Shown here one piece after another: positions 28,387 through 40,600 of a stretch of DNA of 64,000 nucleotides. Below the pieces are notes generated by a model. That model did not search any database. It worked only from the letters and a program-made list of their open reading frames with translations, and was not told the DNA's origin. The DNA lies in the NCBI RefSeq assembly GCF_030063355.1, contig NZ_JASISZ010000023.1, positions 1-64,000 of the forward strand, given 5' to 3'. Source of the DNA: Streptomyces sp. PH10-H1 (GTDB taxonomy: Bacteria; Actinomycetota; Actinomycetes; Streptomycetales; Streptomycetaceae). Position 1 is the stretch's first letter; the number at the start of each line of letters is the position of its first letter. Position numbers and translations under genes: made by a program.

Positions 28387-29016
28387 TCAGCGCACGCCGT
28401 GCGGGCGGAATTGCACGCTGATGCGTGGCCCCACCGACCGCGCGGTCTTGGGAATCGCGTGCTCCCAGGAGCGCTGGCAGCTGCCGCCCATGACGATGAG
28501 GTCGCCGTGCCCGAGCGGCATGCGCACGGTGGCAGGTCCGCCCGTGCGCGGCCGCAGCACCAGGTTCCGGGGCGCGCCCAGCGAGACGATCGCGACCATG
28601 GTGTCCTCGGTGGCGCCCCGGCCGATGGTGTCCCCGTGCCAGGCGACACTGTCCCGGCCGTCGCGGTAATAGCACAGTCCGGCCGTGGTGAACGGTTCGC
28701 CGAGTTCGGCGGCGTAGTGCGCGCTCAGTGCGGAGCGGGCCTCGTCGAGACTCGGGTGCGGCAGAGGGTCGCGACCGCCGAAGAACGACAGCAGCCGGGG
28801 CACCTCCACCACCCGGTCGTACATGACGCGCTCCTCGGCGCGCCAGGCGATGCCGCTCGCCAGCGCCTCGAAGAGCGCGTCCGCCCCCACGAGCCACTGC
28901 GGAAGCACGTCGATCCAGGCACCGTGCCCGATGTCGGTACGGCGCAGCCCGTCGAGCGGGCGCGGCCCGATCTCGTCCTCCTGGTCGAAGAGTGAGCTCT
29001 GCAGATGTACGGCCAT
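28387..29016 (-). CDS. alkB: Alpha-ketoglutarate-dependent dioxygenase AlkB
   Basis: The 209-residue protein shows the AlkB active site: [11 protein letters not shown] (Fe ligands H and D), [20 protein letters not shown] with the third histidine, and the arginines that bind 2-oxoglutarate (RISVQFRP). [16 protein letters not shown] is the nucleotide-recognition segment of the family. It oxidatively removes methyl groups from 1-methyladenine and 3-methylcytosine. The gene is followed on the same strand, 86 bp downstream, by the DNA ligase gene, a plausible repair operon. Confidence 0.93.
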   Translation of the reverse strand: MAVHLQSSLFDQEDEIGPRPLDGLRRTDIGHGAWIDVLPQWLVGADALFEALASGIAWRAEERVMYDRVVEVPRLLSFFGGRDPLPHPSLDEARSALSAHYAAELGEPFTTAGLCYYRDGRDSVAWHGDTIGRGATEDTMVAIVSLGAPRNLVLRPRTGGPATVRMPLGHGDLIVMGGSCQRSWEHAIPKTARSVGPRISVQFRPHGVR

Positions 29017-29125
29017 GGCACGAGCCTACCCGCATTAGCACGTGTGTACGAATTATTTGCGCCCGGACGGCACGCGTGGCGGCTTTGCCGTCAGCGCGGG
29101 CCGCGACGGCGCAGGGCGGGTGCGG

Positions 29126-30505
<1,380 letters not shown>

Positions 30506-30685
30506 CTACGAGCGCCGCGGGCTCGACGTTCACGACCGTCCCATCGCCCCCGCGCGCAGTTGATGTTCACATCCGGTCCCGGGCTCCACAAGTACCGGCA
30601 GACAAGTCAGGGGTTACGTCGCGGTGAGTGTGGAGTGGGCAACAACGGGGATCACTCGAGGCTGAACGGACCCATACTGGCGGTC

Positions 30686-31615
30686 ATGACGACTGTGGCC
30701 AACTGGGGTGGGACCAGCCGCTTCGCCGACCTCGGCGGGCCCGTCCACTGGGTCGACTTCGGGGGGCCTGAGGACGCACCACGGGCCGTCCTGGTGCACG
30801 GGCTCGGCGGGTCGCATCTCAACTGGTGCCTGCTTGCGCCCAAGCTGGCCGGCCGGGTGCGCGTGGCCGCCATGGATCTGGCCGGCTTCGGACTGACACA
30901 TCCGGAGGGCCGGGGCACTACGGTGCAGGACAACGTCGCGCTGCTCGACCGCTTCCTGCGCGAGGTCATCGGCGAACCGGCTCTGCTGGTGGGCAACTCG
31001 ATGGGCGGGATGATCTCGATCCTGCAGGCGTCGGCCCGTCCGGAGACGGTCACCGGGCTCATCCTGGTGGACCCCGCCCTGCCGCTGCCCTTCGGGGCGC
31101 GGCCGGATCCGCTGGTCCTGTCGACGTTCATGCTCTACGCGGTGCCGGGGCTCGGGGAACGGCTGCTGGCCCGGCTGCGCACCGGTCGCACGGCCCGGCA
31201 GCAGGTACGGCGGCTGCTCAGCCTCGTGTGCGCCGATCCTTCGGGCATCCCGGAGGATCTGATCCTGGCTTCGGTCGGCATGGTGGAGCGGCGCGCCGAG
31301 GTGCCGGGGCTCGACGCGGCCTTTCTGGCGGCCGCACGCTCGCTGGTGCTGGTGAACGCGCGCAGGGCCACGTACTGGTCCGCGATGCGGGCGCTGCGCA
31401 TGCCGGTCTTCCTCATGAGCGGCGAGCAGGACCGGCTGGTGCCGGTGCGGTCGGCCCGCGCGGCGGCGGCACGCAATCCGCACTGGCGATTCGAGACGTT
31501 CCCCGGCGTCGGCCATGTGCCGCAGCTGGAGATCCCCGACGTCGTCGCCGAGCGGATGCTGGACTGGCTGGACCGGCTCGACGAGGCGCATGCAGCCGGT
31601 GAGCCCACGCACTAG
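30686..31615 (+). CDS. Alpha/beta-fold hydrolase
   Basis: The 309-residue protein has the nucleophile elbow LLVGNSMGGMISILQ (serine about residue 104), the oxyanion strand VLVHGLGGSHLNW, the acid in FLMSGEQDRLVPV, and the histidine in FPGVGHVPQLEIPD. It therefore has a complete catalytic triad. Substrate is unknown; lid residues suggest esters or lactones of moderate size. The gene converges with the wax-ester synthase gene, the two stops lying within a short repeat array. Confidence 0.9.
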   Translation: MTTVANWGGTSRFADLGGPVHWVDFGGPEDAPRAVLVHGLGGSHLNWCLLAPKLAGRVRVAAMDLAGFGLTHPEGRGTTVQDNVALLDRFLREVIGEPALLVGNSMGGMISILQASARPETVTGLILVDPALPLPFGARPDPLVLSTFMLYAVPGLGERLLARLRTGRTARQQVRRLLSLVCADPSGIPEDLILASVGMVERRAEVPGLDAAFLAAARSLVLVNARRATYWSAMRALRMPVFLMSGEQDRLVPVRSARAAAARNPHWRFETFPGVGHVPQLEIPDVVAERMLDWLDRLDEAHAAGEPTH

Positions 31616-31648
31616 GTCAGCGGTCCAGGTCAGCGCTCTAGGTCAGCG
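31614..31648. repeat. Three 13-bp-spaced copies of AGGTCAGCG at a convergent junction
   Basis: AGGTCAGCG occurs at 31614, 31627 and 31640. The stop codon of the hydrolase (TAG) and that of the wax-ester synthase (TAG on the other strand) both lie in these copies. Confidence 0.7.
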
Positions 31649-33020
31649 CGAGGAGCTCGTCGAAGCCGGCCCGGATACCGTCCGCGAGCACCTGGACGTC
31701 CGGTACGCCGTCGAAGTCGGCGTTGATGCCGAAGGTGATCTGGCCGAGGTAGGAGAAGATCCCGACGCTGATCCGCATCGTGCTCGCGATGGGCACGTAG
31801 GGGTACATCTCGGCCAGCCGCCTGCCGAGCATGTACAGCGGCACGCGCGGGCCCGGCACATTGGTCGTGACCGTCTGCAGGAACTGCTGCGGGAAGCGCA
31901 TGGCGGTGCGCGAGCCCAGCGCCAGCAGGGTGGGTGCCGCGAAGTTCGCCATGCCGGTGATGGCGTCCGCGCCCGCGGCCTGGCGGCTGCCCTTGAGGTC
32001 GTCCATCTGCTCGCGCACCGCCGCCAGCCGCGCCTTCGGGTCGGGCTCGCTGACGGGCAGGTTCACCAGGACCGCGCTCACCCGGTTGTCCAGTTTGTTG
32101 CGCTGGTCCCGGGAGCGTACGGAGACCGGCACCATCGTGCGGACCACCATGCCCTCGGCCAGCTCGCCCCGGCTGTCCAGCAGGTCGCGGAAGCCGCGGG
32201 TGATCGCGGTGAGGATCACGTCGTTGACGGTCCCGCCGGTGACCTTGCGGATCTGTTTGGTCTCCGTCAGGTCCGCCTTCGCCCACACCCAGCGCCGGTG
32301 CGGACCGAGGGACCCGTTGAGGGAGCCGGCCGCGCGCGTGGTGAGCCGCCGGGCGGTGCCCGGCAGGCTGCCGGCCAGGGCGCGGCCTATGCCGAGCAGT
32401 TCGGAACCGCTGCGCAGCCGCCGGGCGAGCGCGGGGACGGCGGACAGGTGCTCCAGCGGGGTCAGCAGGGCGTCGCGCACCCCGTCGGCGACGAGTCCGA
32501 GCGTGGACGGGCTCGGCTCCGGCGACCAGGGACGGGGTTCCGGCAGCTCGCTGTCCTCGCGCCAGTCCAGGAGCACCTGCATCAGGTCGGTGCCGGCTAT
32601 GCCGTCGATCATGCAGTGGTGCACCTTGGAGATGAGTGCCCAGCGGCCGCCCGCCAGCCCTTCCACCAGCCAGATCTCCCACAGCGGCTTCGTCAGGTCC
32701 AGGCGCTGGGCGAACAGCCGGCCGGCCAGGTTGCGCAGCTGATCGTCGTCGCCGGGCGCGGGGACCGCGGTGTGGCGTACGTGGTAGAGGATCTGGAAGT
32801 GCTCGTCGTCGACCCAGACGGGACGGCCGAGATGCATCGGCAGGCTCTTGACCCGCTGCCGGTACCGGGGCACGTCCGGCAGCTTGGACACCAGGAGTCT
32901 GATGACGTCGCCGTAGGACGGCACCGACCCCTCGAAGACCAGGACCGATCCCACGTGCATCGGCACGTTCTCGTCCTCGATGAAGTAGAAACCCGCATCC
33001 AAGGCGCTCATCCGGTCCAT
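31638..33020 (-). CDS. Wax ester synthase/diacylglycerol acyltransferase (WS/DGAT)
   Basis: The 460-residue enzyme has the acyltransferase motif SKVHHCMIDGIAGTDL (HHxxxDG, with M-I in the variable positions) and the conserved opening MSALDAGFYFIEDENVPMHV. The C-terminal features are TVNDVILTAITRGFR, TNVPGPRVPLYMLGRRL and SVGIFSYLGQITFGINAD. It esterifies acyl-CoA with diacylglycerol or a fatty alcohol, providing storage lipid, as usual in Streptomyces. The start is chosen at MDRMSALDA with the family. It is monocistronic. Confidence 0.94.
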   Translation of the reverse strand: MDRMSALDAGFYFIEDENVPMHVGSVLVFEGSVPSYGDVIRLLVSKLPDVPRYRQRVKSLPMHLGRPVWVDDEHFQILYHVRHTAVPAPGDDDQLRNLAGRLFAQRLDLTKPLWEIWLVEGLAGGRWALISKVHHCMIDGIAGTDLMQVLLDWREDSELPEPRPWSPEPSPSTLGLVADGVRDALLTPLEHLSAVPALARRLRSGSELLGIGRALAGSLPGTARRLTTRAAGSLNGSLGPHRRWVWAKADLTETKQIRKVTGGTVNDVILTAITRGFRDLLDSRGELAEGMVVRTMVPVSVRSRDQRNKLDNRVSAVLVNLPVSEPDPKARLAAVREQMDDLKGSRQAAGADAITGMANFAAPTLLALGSRTAMRFPQQFLQTVTTNVPGPRVPLYMLGRRLAEMYPYVPIASTMRISVGIFSYLGQITFGINADFDGVPDVQVLADGIRAGFDELLALT

Positions 33021-33099
33021 TGACGCAACCGTAGATGGGCCCCTCGTCCCCGTCCAGACCGCGTGGGGACCGATCCCGGCCTCGTGGGAACAGGCGGAC

Positions 33100-36054
33100 T
33101 CACCTGACGCGATGCCAGGAGCCGCTGACGGTCCACACGAAGCCGGCGGTATCGGTGGCGCCGCCGCGACCGGTCGCGGTGACGGCGACCGTGCTGGTAC
33201 CGGGAACCGTCGCGGTGCCGGAGATCACCCCGTCGCGGCTGATGGACAGTCCCTCGGGCAGGCCGGTCGCGGTGAACACGAGGCCGGAGCCGACGGCGCC
33301 GGTGGTGCGGGCCGTGACCGGCAGCCGTACCGCGGTGCGGGCCCGGCTGCTCATCCCGTGCGGGTTGATCACGGTGACGCTTCCCGCCGCGCTGCCCGTG
33401 CCGGTGACTGTGCCGGTGACCGTCCTGGCCGTCAGCGTGGCACCGACCGTCAGGGATCCGGTCAGGGGCAGATTGCGGGACGAGTCGCCGATCAGGATCC
33501 GGTAGCCGCCCGGGGTGGTCGTCCAGCCGCCGGCGGTGTCCGACCAGTGCGCCAGGTCGTGCGCGGTGACGGTGAACCGCACCTGCCGGCGCTCCCCGGG
33601 TCGCAGGTCGACCCGCTGGAACCCCTTGAGCTGCCGGACCGGTTCACCCGTCGAGGCCGGCGCGCCGGCATAGAGCTGGACGATCTCCGCTCCGGTGCGG
33701 CGGCCGGTGTTGGCGACGATCGCGGCAACCGTTGCGTTGCCGCTCGCGTCGGGAGCACCCACATGGAGGCCGGAGAAGGAGAACGTCGTATAGGACAGGC
33801 CGAATCCGAACGGGAACAGCGGGGCGATGCCGCCGGCGTCGTACCAGCGGTAGCCGACCTTCAGACCCTCGGAGTACTGCACCGTGCTGCCGGTGCCCGG
33901 CCACTGGGCGGCGGTGTGTGCGGGCGCGTCGGCGAGGCTCGCCGGGAAGGTGACCGGCAGCTTGCCCGACGGGTTGGCGTCACCGAACAGCAGCCGGGCG
34001 ACGGCGTTGCCGACTTCCTGCCCGGCGTACCACTCCTCCAGCACGCCCTGCACCTGGCCCAGCCACGGCATGGTGACCGCGGAGCCGGTGTTGAGGACCA
34101 CCACGGTCCTCGGGTTGGCGGCGGCGACCTGCGCGATCAGCTCGTTCTGCCGGTCCGGCAGGTCGATGCCGGGCAGGTCGAAGAACTCCTCCTCCCCGTA
34201 GCCGACGCAGACGACCGCCACATCGGAGGCACGGGCCAGCGCGACGGCGGACGCGATGTCGGAACCGTCGTTGTACTGGACGGTGGTGCCGGTGCCCGCG
34301 ACGCGGTTCTGGATCCCGGCGAGCGGCGAGACGGTGCCGGAGCTGGTCACGGCGGCGCTGCCGCCGCCCGCACTGCGCACCCCGGCGCCGCCGTCGGGGC
34401 CGAGGAGCGCGATCGAGTGCGTCGATGAGGTCGACAGCGGCAGTACGCCGGTGTTCTTCAGCAGGACGCTGCCCTGCTCGGCGACCTGGCGGGCGGTCGT
34501 CCGGTGGGCGGCGGAGGTGACCACGGCCGTGGTCGATCCGGTGTGCTGTTTGTCGAAGAGGCCGAAGGCGAAGTACTGCGTGAGCACCCGGCTCACCATG
34601 GTGTTCAGGGTGGCCTGGGTGACCTGGCCGTTGGCGAGCGCCTGGGCGAGGGAGCTGGAGTAGAAGTGTCCGCCGGGCATCTCCATGGTCATCCCGCTGT
34701 TCGCGGACTCCACGGTGGAGTGCGTCGCGCCCCAGTCGCTGGTGACGAAGCCGCCGAAGCCCGCCTGCTCGTAGAGCGCGGTGTTCAGCAGATAGGGGTT
34801 CTGGCAGGCGAAGGCTCCGTTGACGGTGCTGTAACTGCACATCGCCGAGGCCGCCGCGCCGTTGCTGACCGCGGCCTGGAAGGCGGGCAGATAGATCTCC
34901 TGCAGGGTGCGGGTGTCGACGACGGCGTTGTCCAGCGGCCCGTTGCGGTTGGTCTCCTGGTTGTAGACCGCCACGTGCTTGGCCTGCGCCATGACGCCCT
35001 GGCTCTGCAGGCCCTGGATGTTCGCGGTGGCCATCCGCGCCGTCAGGTACGGGTCTTCGCTGTAGGTCTCGAAGGCCCGGCCCCAGCGCGGGTCGCGCAC
35101 GATGTTGAGTGTCGGGCCCAGCGCCACATCGGCGCCCTTGCCCGCGAACTCCTTTCCGGCGACCGCGCCGTACCGGTGCTGCAGCGCGGTGTCCCAGGTG
35201 GCCGCGGAGGACACGGCCGAGGGCAGCTGGGTCACGCCGCCGAGGAGATCGCCCACACCGCCGGGGCCGTCCTGAAGGCCCACCGAGGGGATGCACAGGG
35301 ACGGGATCGCGGCCAGGTTGCCGATGTACGGCTCCTGGTTGCCGTTGCCGTGCAGCATCTGGATCTTCTGGGCCTGCGTCATCCGCGCCATGAGCTGCGC
35401 GACGCGGTCGGCCACGGGCGCGTTGGAGCCCGCCCAGGGGCAGTTGCCGTCTCCGCCCCCGAGCGCGTCGGCAGTTCCGCCGGGGGTCAGGACGATGAAC
35501 TCCCAGAGCGAATAGCCCCATGCGGTGGCGCGCTGAGTGCCGTACATCCGCACGTACCGGCCGGTGCCGTTCACTCTCACCGTCTCGCTGCCGCCCGCGC
35601 CGGTGGTGGTGGAGTAGACGGTGTTCCAGGTGGTTCCGTCGTCCGAGAGCTGGATCTGGTACGCCTTCGCGTACCCGGTCTCCCAGTCCAGTTGGACTCC
35701 GCAGACCGGCCGGCTGGAGCCGAGGTCGACCTGGAGCCACTGCGGGTCGCTGGGGGCGCTGGACCAGCGGGTGCCCGCGTTGCCGTCGAAGGCACCGCCG
35801 GCCGGGGTGCTCGCGTTCTCGGCGGAGGAGGCGGTCGCGGGCCGGCCCATCGCGGCGGTCGTGATGCCGCAGACGACGGGCCCCACGCCGCCGTGCCGTT
35901 GCGCCGCGGCCTGCGCGGTCGAGCCGGTCACGGCCGGCGTCAGGCACACCACCAGGGCTGCCACCAGCATGAGGACCAAGGACCACCGGCGCCCGTGCGG
36001 GGGCACGCGGCGGGGTGCGCCACGCCGAAGGGGGAACTGGGGAGTGCCGGACAT
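33100..36054 (-). CDS. Secreted GH3 beta-glycosidase with F5/8C and Ig-like domains
   Basis: The 984-residue enzyme starts with a signal peptide (LVLMLVAALVVCLTPAVTGS). An F5/8C domain at about 65-190 is related to those of the GH64 protein (TRWSSAPSDPQWLQVDLGSS). The GH3 N-terminal barrel carries the substrate loop GPTLNIVRDPRWGRAFETYS, AKHVAVYNQE and the nucleophile D near residue 441 in GFVTSDWGATHS. The GH3 C-terminal domain (SVLLKNTGVLPL, VVCVGYGEEEFFDLPGID), a fibronectin-III-like domain (LKGFQRVDLRPGERRQVRFT) and a C-terminal putative Ig domain (ATGLPEGLSISRDGVISGTA) follow. A beta-glucosidase or beta-xylosidase role on polysaccharide fragments is expected. Promoter and operator match the GH64 gene. 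Confidence 0.93.
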   Translation of the reverse strand: MSGTPQFPLRRGAPRRVPPHGRRWSLVLMLVAALVVCLTPAVTGSTAQAAAQRHGGVGPVVCGITTAAMGRPATASSAENASTPAGGAFDGNAGTRWSSAPSDPQWLQVDLGSSRPVCGVQLDWETGYAKAYQIQLSDDGTTWNTVYSTTTGAGGSETVRVNGTGRYVRMYGTQRATAWGYSLWEFIVLTPGGTADALGGGDGNCPWAGSNAPVADRVAQLMARMTQAQKIQMLHGNGNQEPYIGNLAAIPSLCIPSVGLQDGPGGVGDLLGGVTQLPSAVSSAATWDTALQHRYGAVAGKEFAGKGADVALGPTLNIVRDPRWGRAFETYSEDPYLTARMATANIQGLQSQGVMAQAKHVAVYNQETNRNGPLDNAVVDTRTLQEIYLPAFQAAVSNGAAASAMCSYSTVNGAFACQNPYLLNTALYEQAGFGGFVTSDWGATHSTVESANSGMTMEMPGGHFYSSSLAQALANGQVTQATLNTMVSRVLTQYFAFGLFDKQHTGSTTAVVTSAAHRTTARQVAEQGSVLLKNTGVLPLSTSSTHSIALLGPDGGAGVRSAGGGSAAVTSSGTVSPLAGIQNRVAGTGTTVQYNDGSDIASAVALARASDVAVVCVGYGEEEFFDLPGIDLPDRQNELIAQVAAANPRTVVVLNTGSAVTMPWLGQVQGVLEEWYAGQEVGNAVARLLFGDANPSGKLPVTFPASLADAPAHTAAQWPGTGSTVQYSEGLKVGYRWYDAGGIAPLFPFGFGLSYTTFSFSGLHVGAPDASGNATVAAIVANTGRRTGAEIVQLYAGAPASTGEPVRQLKGFQRVDLRPGERRQVRFTVTAHDLAHWSDTAGGWTTTPGGYRILIGDSSRNLPLTGSLTVGATLTARTVTGTVTGTGSAAGSVTVINPHGMSSRARTAVRLPVTARTTGAVGSGLVFTATGLPEGLSISRDGVISGTATVPGTSTVAVTATGRGGATDTAGFVWTVSGSWHRVR

Positions 36055-36085
36055 GGCGTCTCCAATCGGTGATCACCACAGCTGC

Positions 36086-36097
36086 GAGGGCGCTCTC
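36086..36097. promoter_or_regulatory. LacI-family operator at the GH3 promoter
   Basis: On the minus strand this reads GAGAGCGCCCTC, one base off the perfect palindrome at the GH64 gene. It begins 12 bases after the -10 box, the same spacing as at the GH64 promoter, supporting shared control. Confidence 0.68.
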
Positions 36098-36109
36098 CTG
36101 ACGATGTGA

Positions 36110-36138
36110 TAGTTACGGCGCTGTTGCCATTGCGTCAA
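36110..36138 (-). promoter_or_regulatory. HrdB-type promoter of the GH3 gene
   Basis: On the minus strand TTGACG (36138-36133), a 17-base spacer, and TAACTA (36115-36110). This is the same -35 box and spacing as the GH64 promoter. Confidence 0.7.
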
Positions 36139-36152
36139 TAAGTGGGACTTAT
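36138..36152. promoter_or_regulatory. Palindrome touching the GH3 -35 box
   Basis: ATAAGTGGGACTTAT is a perfect inverted repeat (6-base arms, GGG centre), unusually AT-rich here. It touches the upstream edge of the -35 element and could bind a second regulator. The GH64 promoter lacks it. Confidence 0.45.
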
Positions 36153-36297
36153 CCCGTTTTACTGTTCACCGTTTGACGCCCAACCCCCTTGAAGCGGGAG
36201 GTATTTGGCAGCCTTCACTCACGACACACCGATATCCGTAAAGAAGTTGCATCCACTGACTCGACATCAGGCGCCGCAGCGGAGGGGCCAATTCCGC

Positions 36298-37662
36298 TCA
36301 GCCGCCGGCTCGTGGCAGCGCCGGGAGCGGGGTCTCGCGCAGCCACGCGGTGAAGAGGCCGTCCAGCGGAAGCAGGGTGTACCGCTTCGCGAGGGCGGTG
36401 AACTGCTCGGTGGCGACGGTGCCGTGGCGGTGCTCCGACGTCCACGCGCGCAGCAGCGCGAAGAAGGCGGTGTCACCGACTGTCGTTCGCAGCGCGTGCA
36501 GCGCGAGCGCGCCGCGCTTGTAGATGCGGTCGTCGAACATGTACCGGACACCGGGGTCGCCGACCCGCAGGTCCTGGGGCAGCCCGGCGAGCCGGGCATG
36601 CGCGCGGGCGGCCAGGACCGAGGCGGGGGCACCGCCGGCGGCCTCCGACCACAGCCATTCGGCGTAACAGGCGAAGCCCTCGTTCAGCCATATGTGCCGC
36701 CAGTCGGCGAGCGTGAGGCTGTTGCCGAACCACTGGTGGGCCAGCTCATGGGCCACCAGGCGCTCGAAGCCGCGGCGTCCGTCGATGTGGTTGGCGCCGA
36801 AGACCGACAGCGCCTGCGCCTCGACCGGTACTTCCAGCTCCTCGTCGACCACGACCACCGCGTAGTCGTCGAAGGGGTACGGGCCGAAGAGGTCCTGGAA
36901 CAGGGCCATCATCTCCGGCTGGCGGCCGAAGTCATGGGCGAACGGTGCGAGCAGCGCCGACGGGACGGCCGCGGGCTGCGGGACCGGGCCGCCGAGATGT
37001 TCCAGCAGCTCGTAGGGGCCGATCTGGACGCTGGCGAGATAGCTGGCCATCGGGGCCCGCTGCTCATAGACCCAGGTCGTGGTGGAGGCGCCGATGGTGC
37101 AGGACTCCAGGGTGCCGTTGACGAGCACCGTGCACGGCGACGGCGCGGTCACCGCGATGCGATAGGTGGCCTTGTCGGCGGGGTGGTCGTTGCAGGGGAA
37201 CCACGAGGGAGCGCCGATCGGCTGGCTGGCCACCAGCGCCCCGTACTCCAGAGGCTCCCAGCCGAGGTCGCCCCAGTAACGGCTGCGGACCGGGCGGGGC
37301 GTGCCGACGTAGTGCACCTCGATGGTGAAGGGCGCCCCGGCGGGCAGTTCGCGGGCCGGCCGCACCCGCAGCTTGCCGGCGCGGTGGGTGTAGCGGGCGG
37401 GGCGTTTGCCGTCCACCAGTACCCGGTCGATACGGAACGCGCCGAAATCGAGGCTGAACTCGGAGAGCGCCTGATCGGTGACGGCGGAGATCCGCGCCCG
37501 GCCCGACAGCCGGTCGGTGCTCGGCCGGAAGTCCAGGTCTAGTTCGTAGCGCACCGTGCGGTAGCCGCCGTTGCCGTGTTCTGGAAGGTACGAGTCGGTG
37601 GAGACGGCTGCCCCGGGCCTGGCGGGGGCGGCCGCGCGGCCGCCCCCCGGTGCGTTGCTCAC
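36298..37662 (-). CDS. M1 family metallo-aminopeptidase
   Basis: The 454-residue protein contains the zinc site [20 protein letters not shown] followed by [20 protein letters not shown] (HExxH plus the distal glutamate). It also has the beta-saddle N-domain typical of M1 peptidases ([40 protein letters not shown]). The usual GxMEN exopeptidase motif is replaced by VEAQALS, so substrate handling may differ. The GTG start overlaps the TAG of the synthetase gene by one base (TAGTG), so translation is coupled. It lacks the long C-terminal helical domain of PepN. No signal peptide, so cytoplasmic. Confidence 0.88.
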   Translation of the reverse strand: MSNAPGGGRAAAPARPGAAVSTDSYLPEHGNGGYRTVRYELDLDFRPSTDRLSGRARISAVTDQALSEFSLDFGAFRIDRVLVDGKRPARYTHRAGKLRVRPARELPAGAPFTIEVHYVGTPRPVRSRYWGDLGWEPLEYGALVASQPIGAPSWFPCNDHPADKATYRIAVTAPSPCTVLVNGTLESCTIGASTTTWVYEQRAPMASYLASVQIGPYELLEHLGGPVPQPAAVPSALLAPFAHDFGRQPEMMALFQDLFGPYPFDDYAVVVVDEELEVPVEAQALSVFGANHIDGRRGFERLVAHELAHQWFGNSLTLADWRHIWLNEGFACYAEWLWSEAAGGAPASVLAARAHARLAGLPQDLRVGDPGVRYMFDDRIYKRGALALHALRTTVGDTAFFALLRAWTSEHRHGTVATEQFTALAKRYTLLPLDGLFTAWLRETPLPALPRAGG

Positions 37663-40600
37663 TACCTGCGCGTCCCCTCTGCGTGCCGGTCGGTGTGCCA
37701 GGCGGCGATCGGATTGCCGAGCCAGCGGGTGCCCTCGGGCACCGACTCGCCGCGCATGACGAGCGACGCAGGACCGATGGTGGTGCGCGGCCCGATGGTC
37801 GCGCCGGGGAGCACGATGCCATGCGGCCCCAGGGTTGAACCATCCCCCAGCGTCACCGCGTCCATGCGCATGATCCGGTCGTGGAACAGATGGGTCTGCA
37901 CGACGCAGCCCCGGTTGACGGTCGCCCCGGCTCCCACCCGCACGAGGTCGGCCTCCGGCAGCCAGTACGTCTCGCACCAGGCGCCGCGTCCGATCCGCGC
38001 ACCGAGCGTCCGCAGCCACAGGTTCATCAGCGGGGTGCCGGCGGTCGATCCCACCAGCCACGGCACGGCGAGCACCTCGACGAAGGTGTCCGCGAGCTCA
38101 TTGCGCCATACGAAGGAGCTCCACAGCGGATGCTCCACCGCCCGGAACCTGCCGACCAGCAGCCACTTGGCCGCGGCGGTCACCGCGCAGGCCACGACGC
38201 CCGCTGCCGCCGGAAGCAGTCCGGCGCACAGGGCCGCGACGGCTGGTCCCTCCGTACTCGCCAGCGCCTCGAAGGCGCCCACGACCAGCACGGCGAGGGC
38301 CACCGTGCACATGACCGGCACGATCCGGCAGAGTTCTACGGCGGCACGGGCCACCATCAGCGCGCGGGGCGGATCGTAGGTACGGCTCTGGTCGCCGGCC
38401 TCGGTGGGCCGCGGCAGTTTCATCGGCGGCATGCCCAGCCAGGAGCTGCCCGCCTTGGCTCCCTTCGGTGTCGAGGACAGCACACCGACCAGCCCGTTCT
38501 TCGGTACCGAGCGGCCGGGTGCGGTCATCCCGGAGTTGCCCAGGAAGGCCCGCTTGCCGACGCGGGCGGCCGCGATGCGCATCCAGCCGCCGCCGAGTTC
38601 GTAGGTGGCGATCATCGTGTCGTCGGCGAGGAACGCGCCGTCGCCGACCGTCGTCATGGCGGGCAGCGCCAGGACGGTCGACGCCTCGACGCGCCGGCCG
38701 ACCTTCATGCCCAGCGCGCGCAGCCACACCGGGGTGAACAGGCTGGCGTACATCGGGAAGAGCACGACGCGGGCGGTGTTCATCAGCCGCTCGGTCGCCC
38801 AGGCCCGCCAGGCGACGGGGCTGTGCACGGCGTGATAACCCTCGCGCAGTCCGGTGCCCAGCGCCCGTACCAGGCCCAGGACGAGCAGCGCGTAGGTGAC
38901 CAGCGACACCACCGTGGCCAGCGGTACCGCGATCAGCGCGGCGGTGAGCGCGGCACCGGGCGCGGACTCGCCGCGGACGAACAGGACGAGCGTCAGCAGT
39001 CCGGGAAGCGCGGCCAGCGCGGGCAGCAGGCCCAGCGCGGTGGAGGTGAGCCCGTAGACGAGGGTCCACCGGCGAGTGCGCGGCGGGCGGCTGCCCGGCC
39101 AGCGGTGGGCGGCCTTGCCGGACCGGGCCGCCGGGACGCCCGACCAGCGCTGCCCGGCCGGTACCGCGCCGGTCACGCCGGAGCCCGGCGCGATCTCGGC
39201 GCGCTTGCCGACCCGGGCGCCGGGGAACAGGGTGCTGCGCGCGCCGACCGTGGCGCCCGCGCCGATCCGGATTTTGCCGATGTGCAGCAGGTCGCCGTCG
39301 ACCCAGTGGCCCGACAGGTCGACCTCGGGTTCGATGGCGCTGCCCTTGCCGAGCCGCAGCATTCCGGTGACGGGCGGCAGCGAGTGCAGGTCGGCGTCGG
39401 CGCCGATCCGCGCGCCGAGCGCGCGGGCGTAGTGGGTGATCCAAGTGCCGGTCAGGTTAGCCGCGCCGCTGCGTTCGGCGAGGCGCTCGGCCGTCCACAG
39501 CCGCAGGTGGACGCTGCCACCGCGCGGATACGTGCCCGGGCGTACGCCGCGCAGCAGGAGGCGCGCGCCCCCCGCCGCGATGGCGACCCGGCCGGCGGAG
39601 CTGACGCACAGCAGCCAGCCCAGCGCCACCCACCACCAGGACACGGTGGGCGCCCACGGGAAGTCGCCGTACCGGGCGAGCACGTTGTTCAGCGCGGCGA
39701 CTCCCACGGCCCAGCGCAGTCCGGAGACGGTCAGCAGCGGGAGCATCAGCGCCAGCTGCACGGCGGCGGCGCGAAGGGGGGTGGGGCGTACGGTCCGCAC
39801 GGCGCTCTCGCGGGCGTCCGACGCGTCCAGGACGCGCGCCAGCCCGCCCAGCGACGGGTTCTGGTAGATGTCGCTGACGGAGATGTTCGGGAAGCGTTCG
39901 CGGATGAGGGCGACGAGCCGGGCGGCGCCCAGGCTGCTGCCGCCGATGGCGAAGAACTCGGCGTCGGCGGTACCGACGGAGGTGCCCAGGATCTCGGCCC
40001 ACTGTTCGGCCAGCCAGGCCTCGGTGCCCTCCAGCGGGCTGTCCTGCCCGGCGGTGTCCAGAGCCGGCAGCGGCCAGGGCAGCGCGGCGCGGTCGACCTT
40101 GCCGGAGGTACGGGTGGGCAGGGTGGCGACCACCGCGATGAGCGGCACCAGCGAGGCGGGCAGCGCCTCGCGCAGCCGGCGCAGCGCATCGACGGGGTCG
40201 AACGCGCCGGCGCCGTGCTCCGTACCGGCCCCGTCTTCGCTGCTCGCGTCGGTCTCCGTTCCGGCGTTCTCCGTGCTCGCGTCGGTCTCCGCGCTCACCA
40301 CGTAGCCGACGAGGATCTGGTTGCCGCCCCGGGTGGTGCGGACGGCGGCCGCCGCGCCCGCGACGTTCGGCAGGGCCTGCAGGGCCGCGTCGACCTCGCC
40401 GAGTTCGATACGGCGCCCGCCCAGCTTGATCTGCTCGTCCGCCCTGCCGACGAACAGCAGCCCGGCGGATTCGGCACGGACCAGGTCCCCGCTGCGGTAG
40501 GCGCGCGACCAGCCCAGCGAGGGCAGCGGCGCGTACTTCTCGGCGTCCTTGTCCGCGTCCAGGTATCGGGCCAGCCCGACACCGCCGATGACCAGCTCAC

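Noticed and set aside
25802..28669. 955-codon + strand frame over the end of the GH64 gene and the ligase
   Set aside because: It crosses two well-supported genes in wrong frames and has no domain signal.
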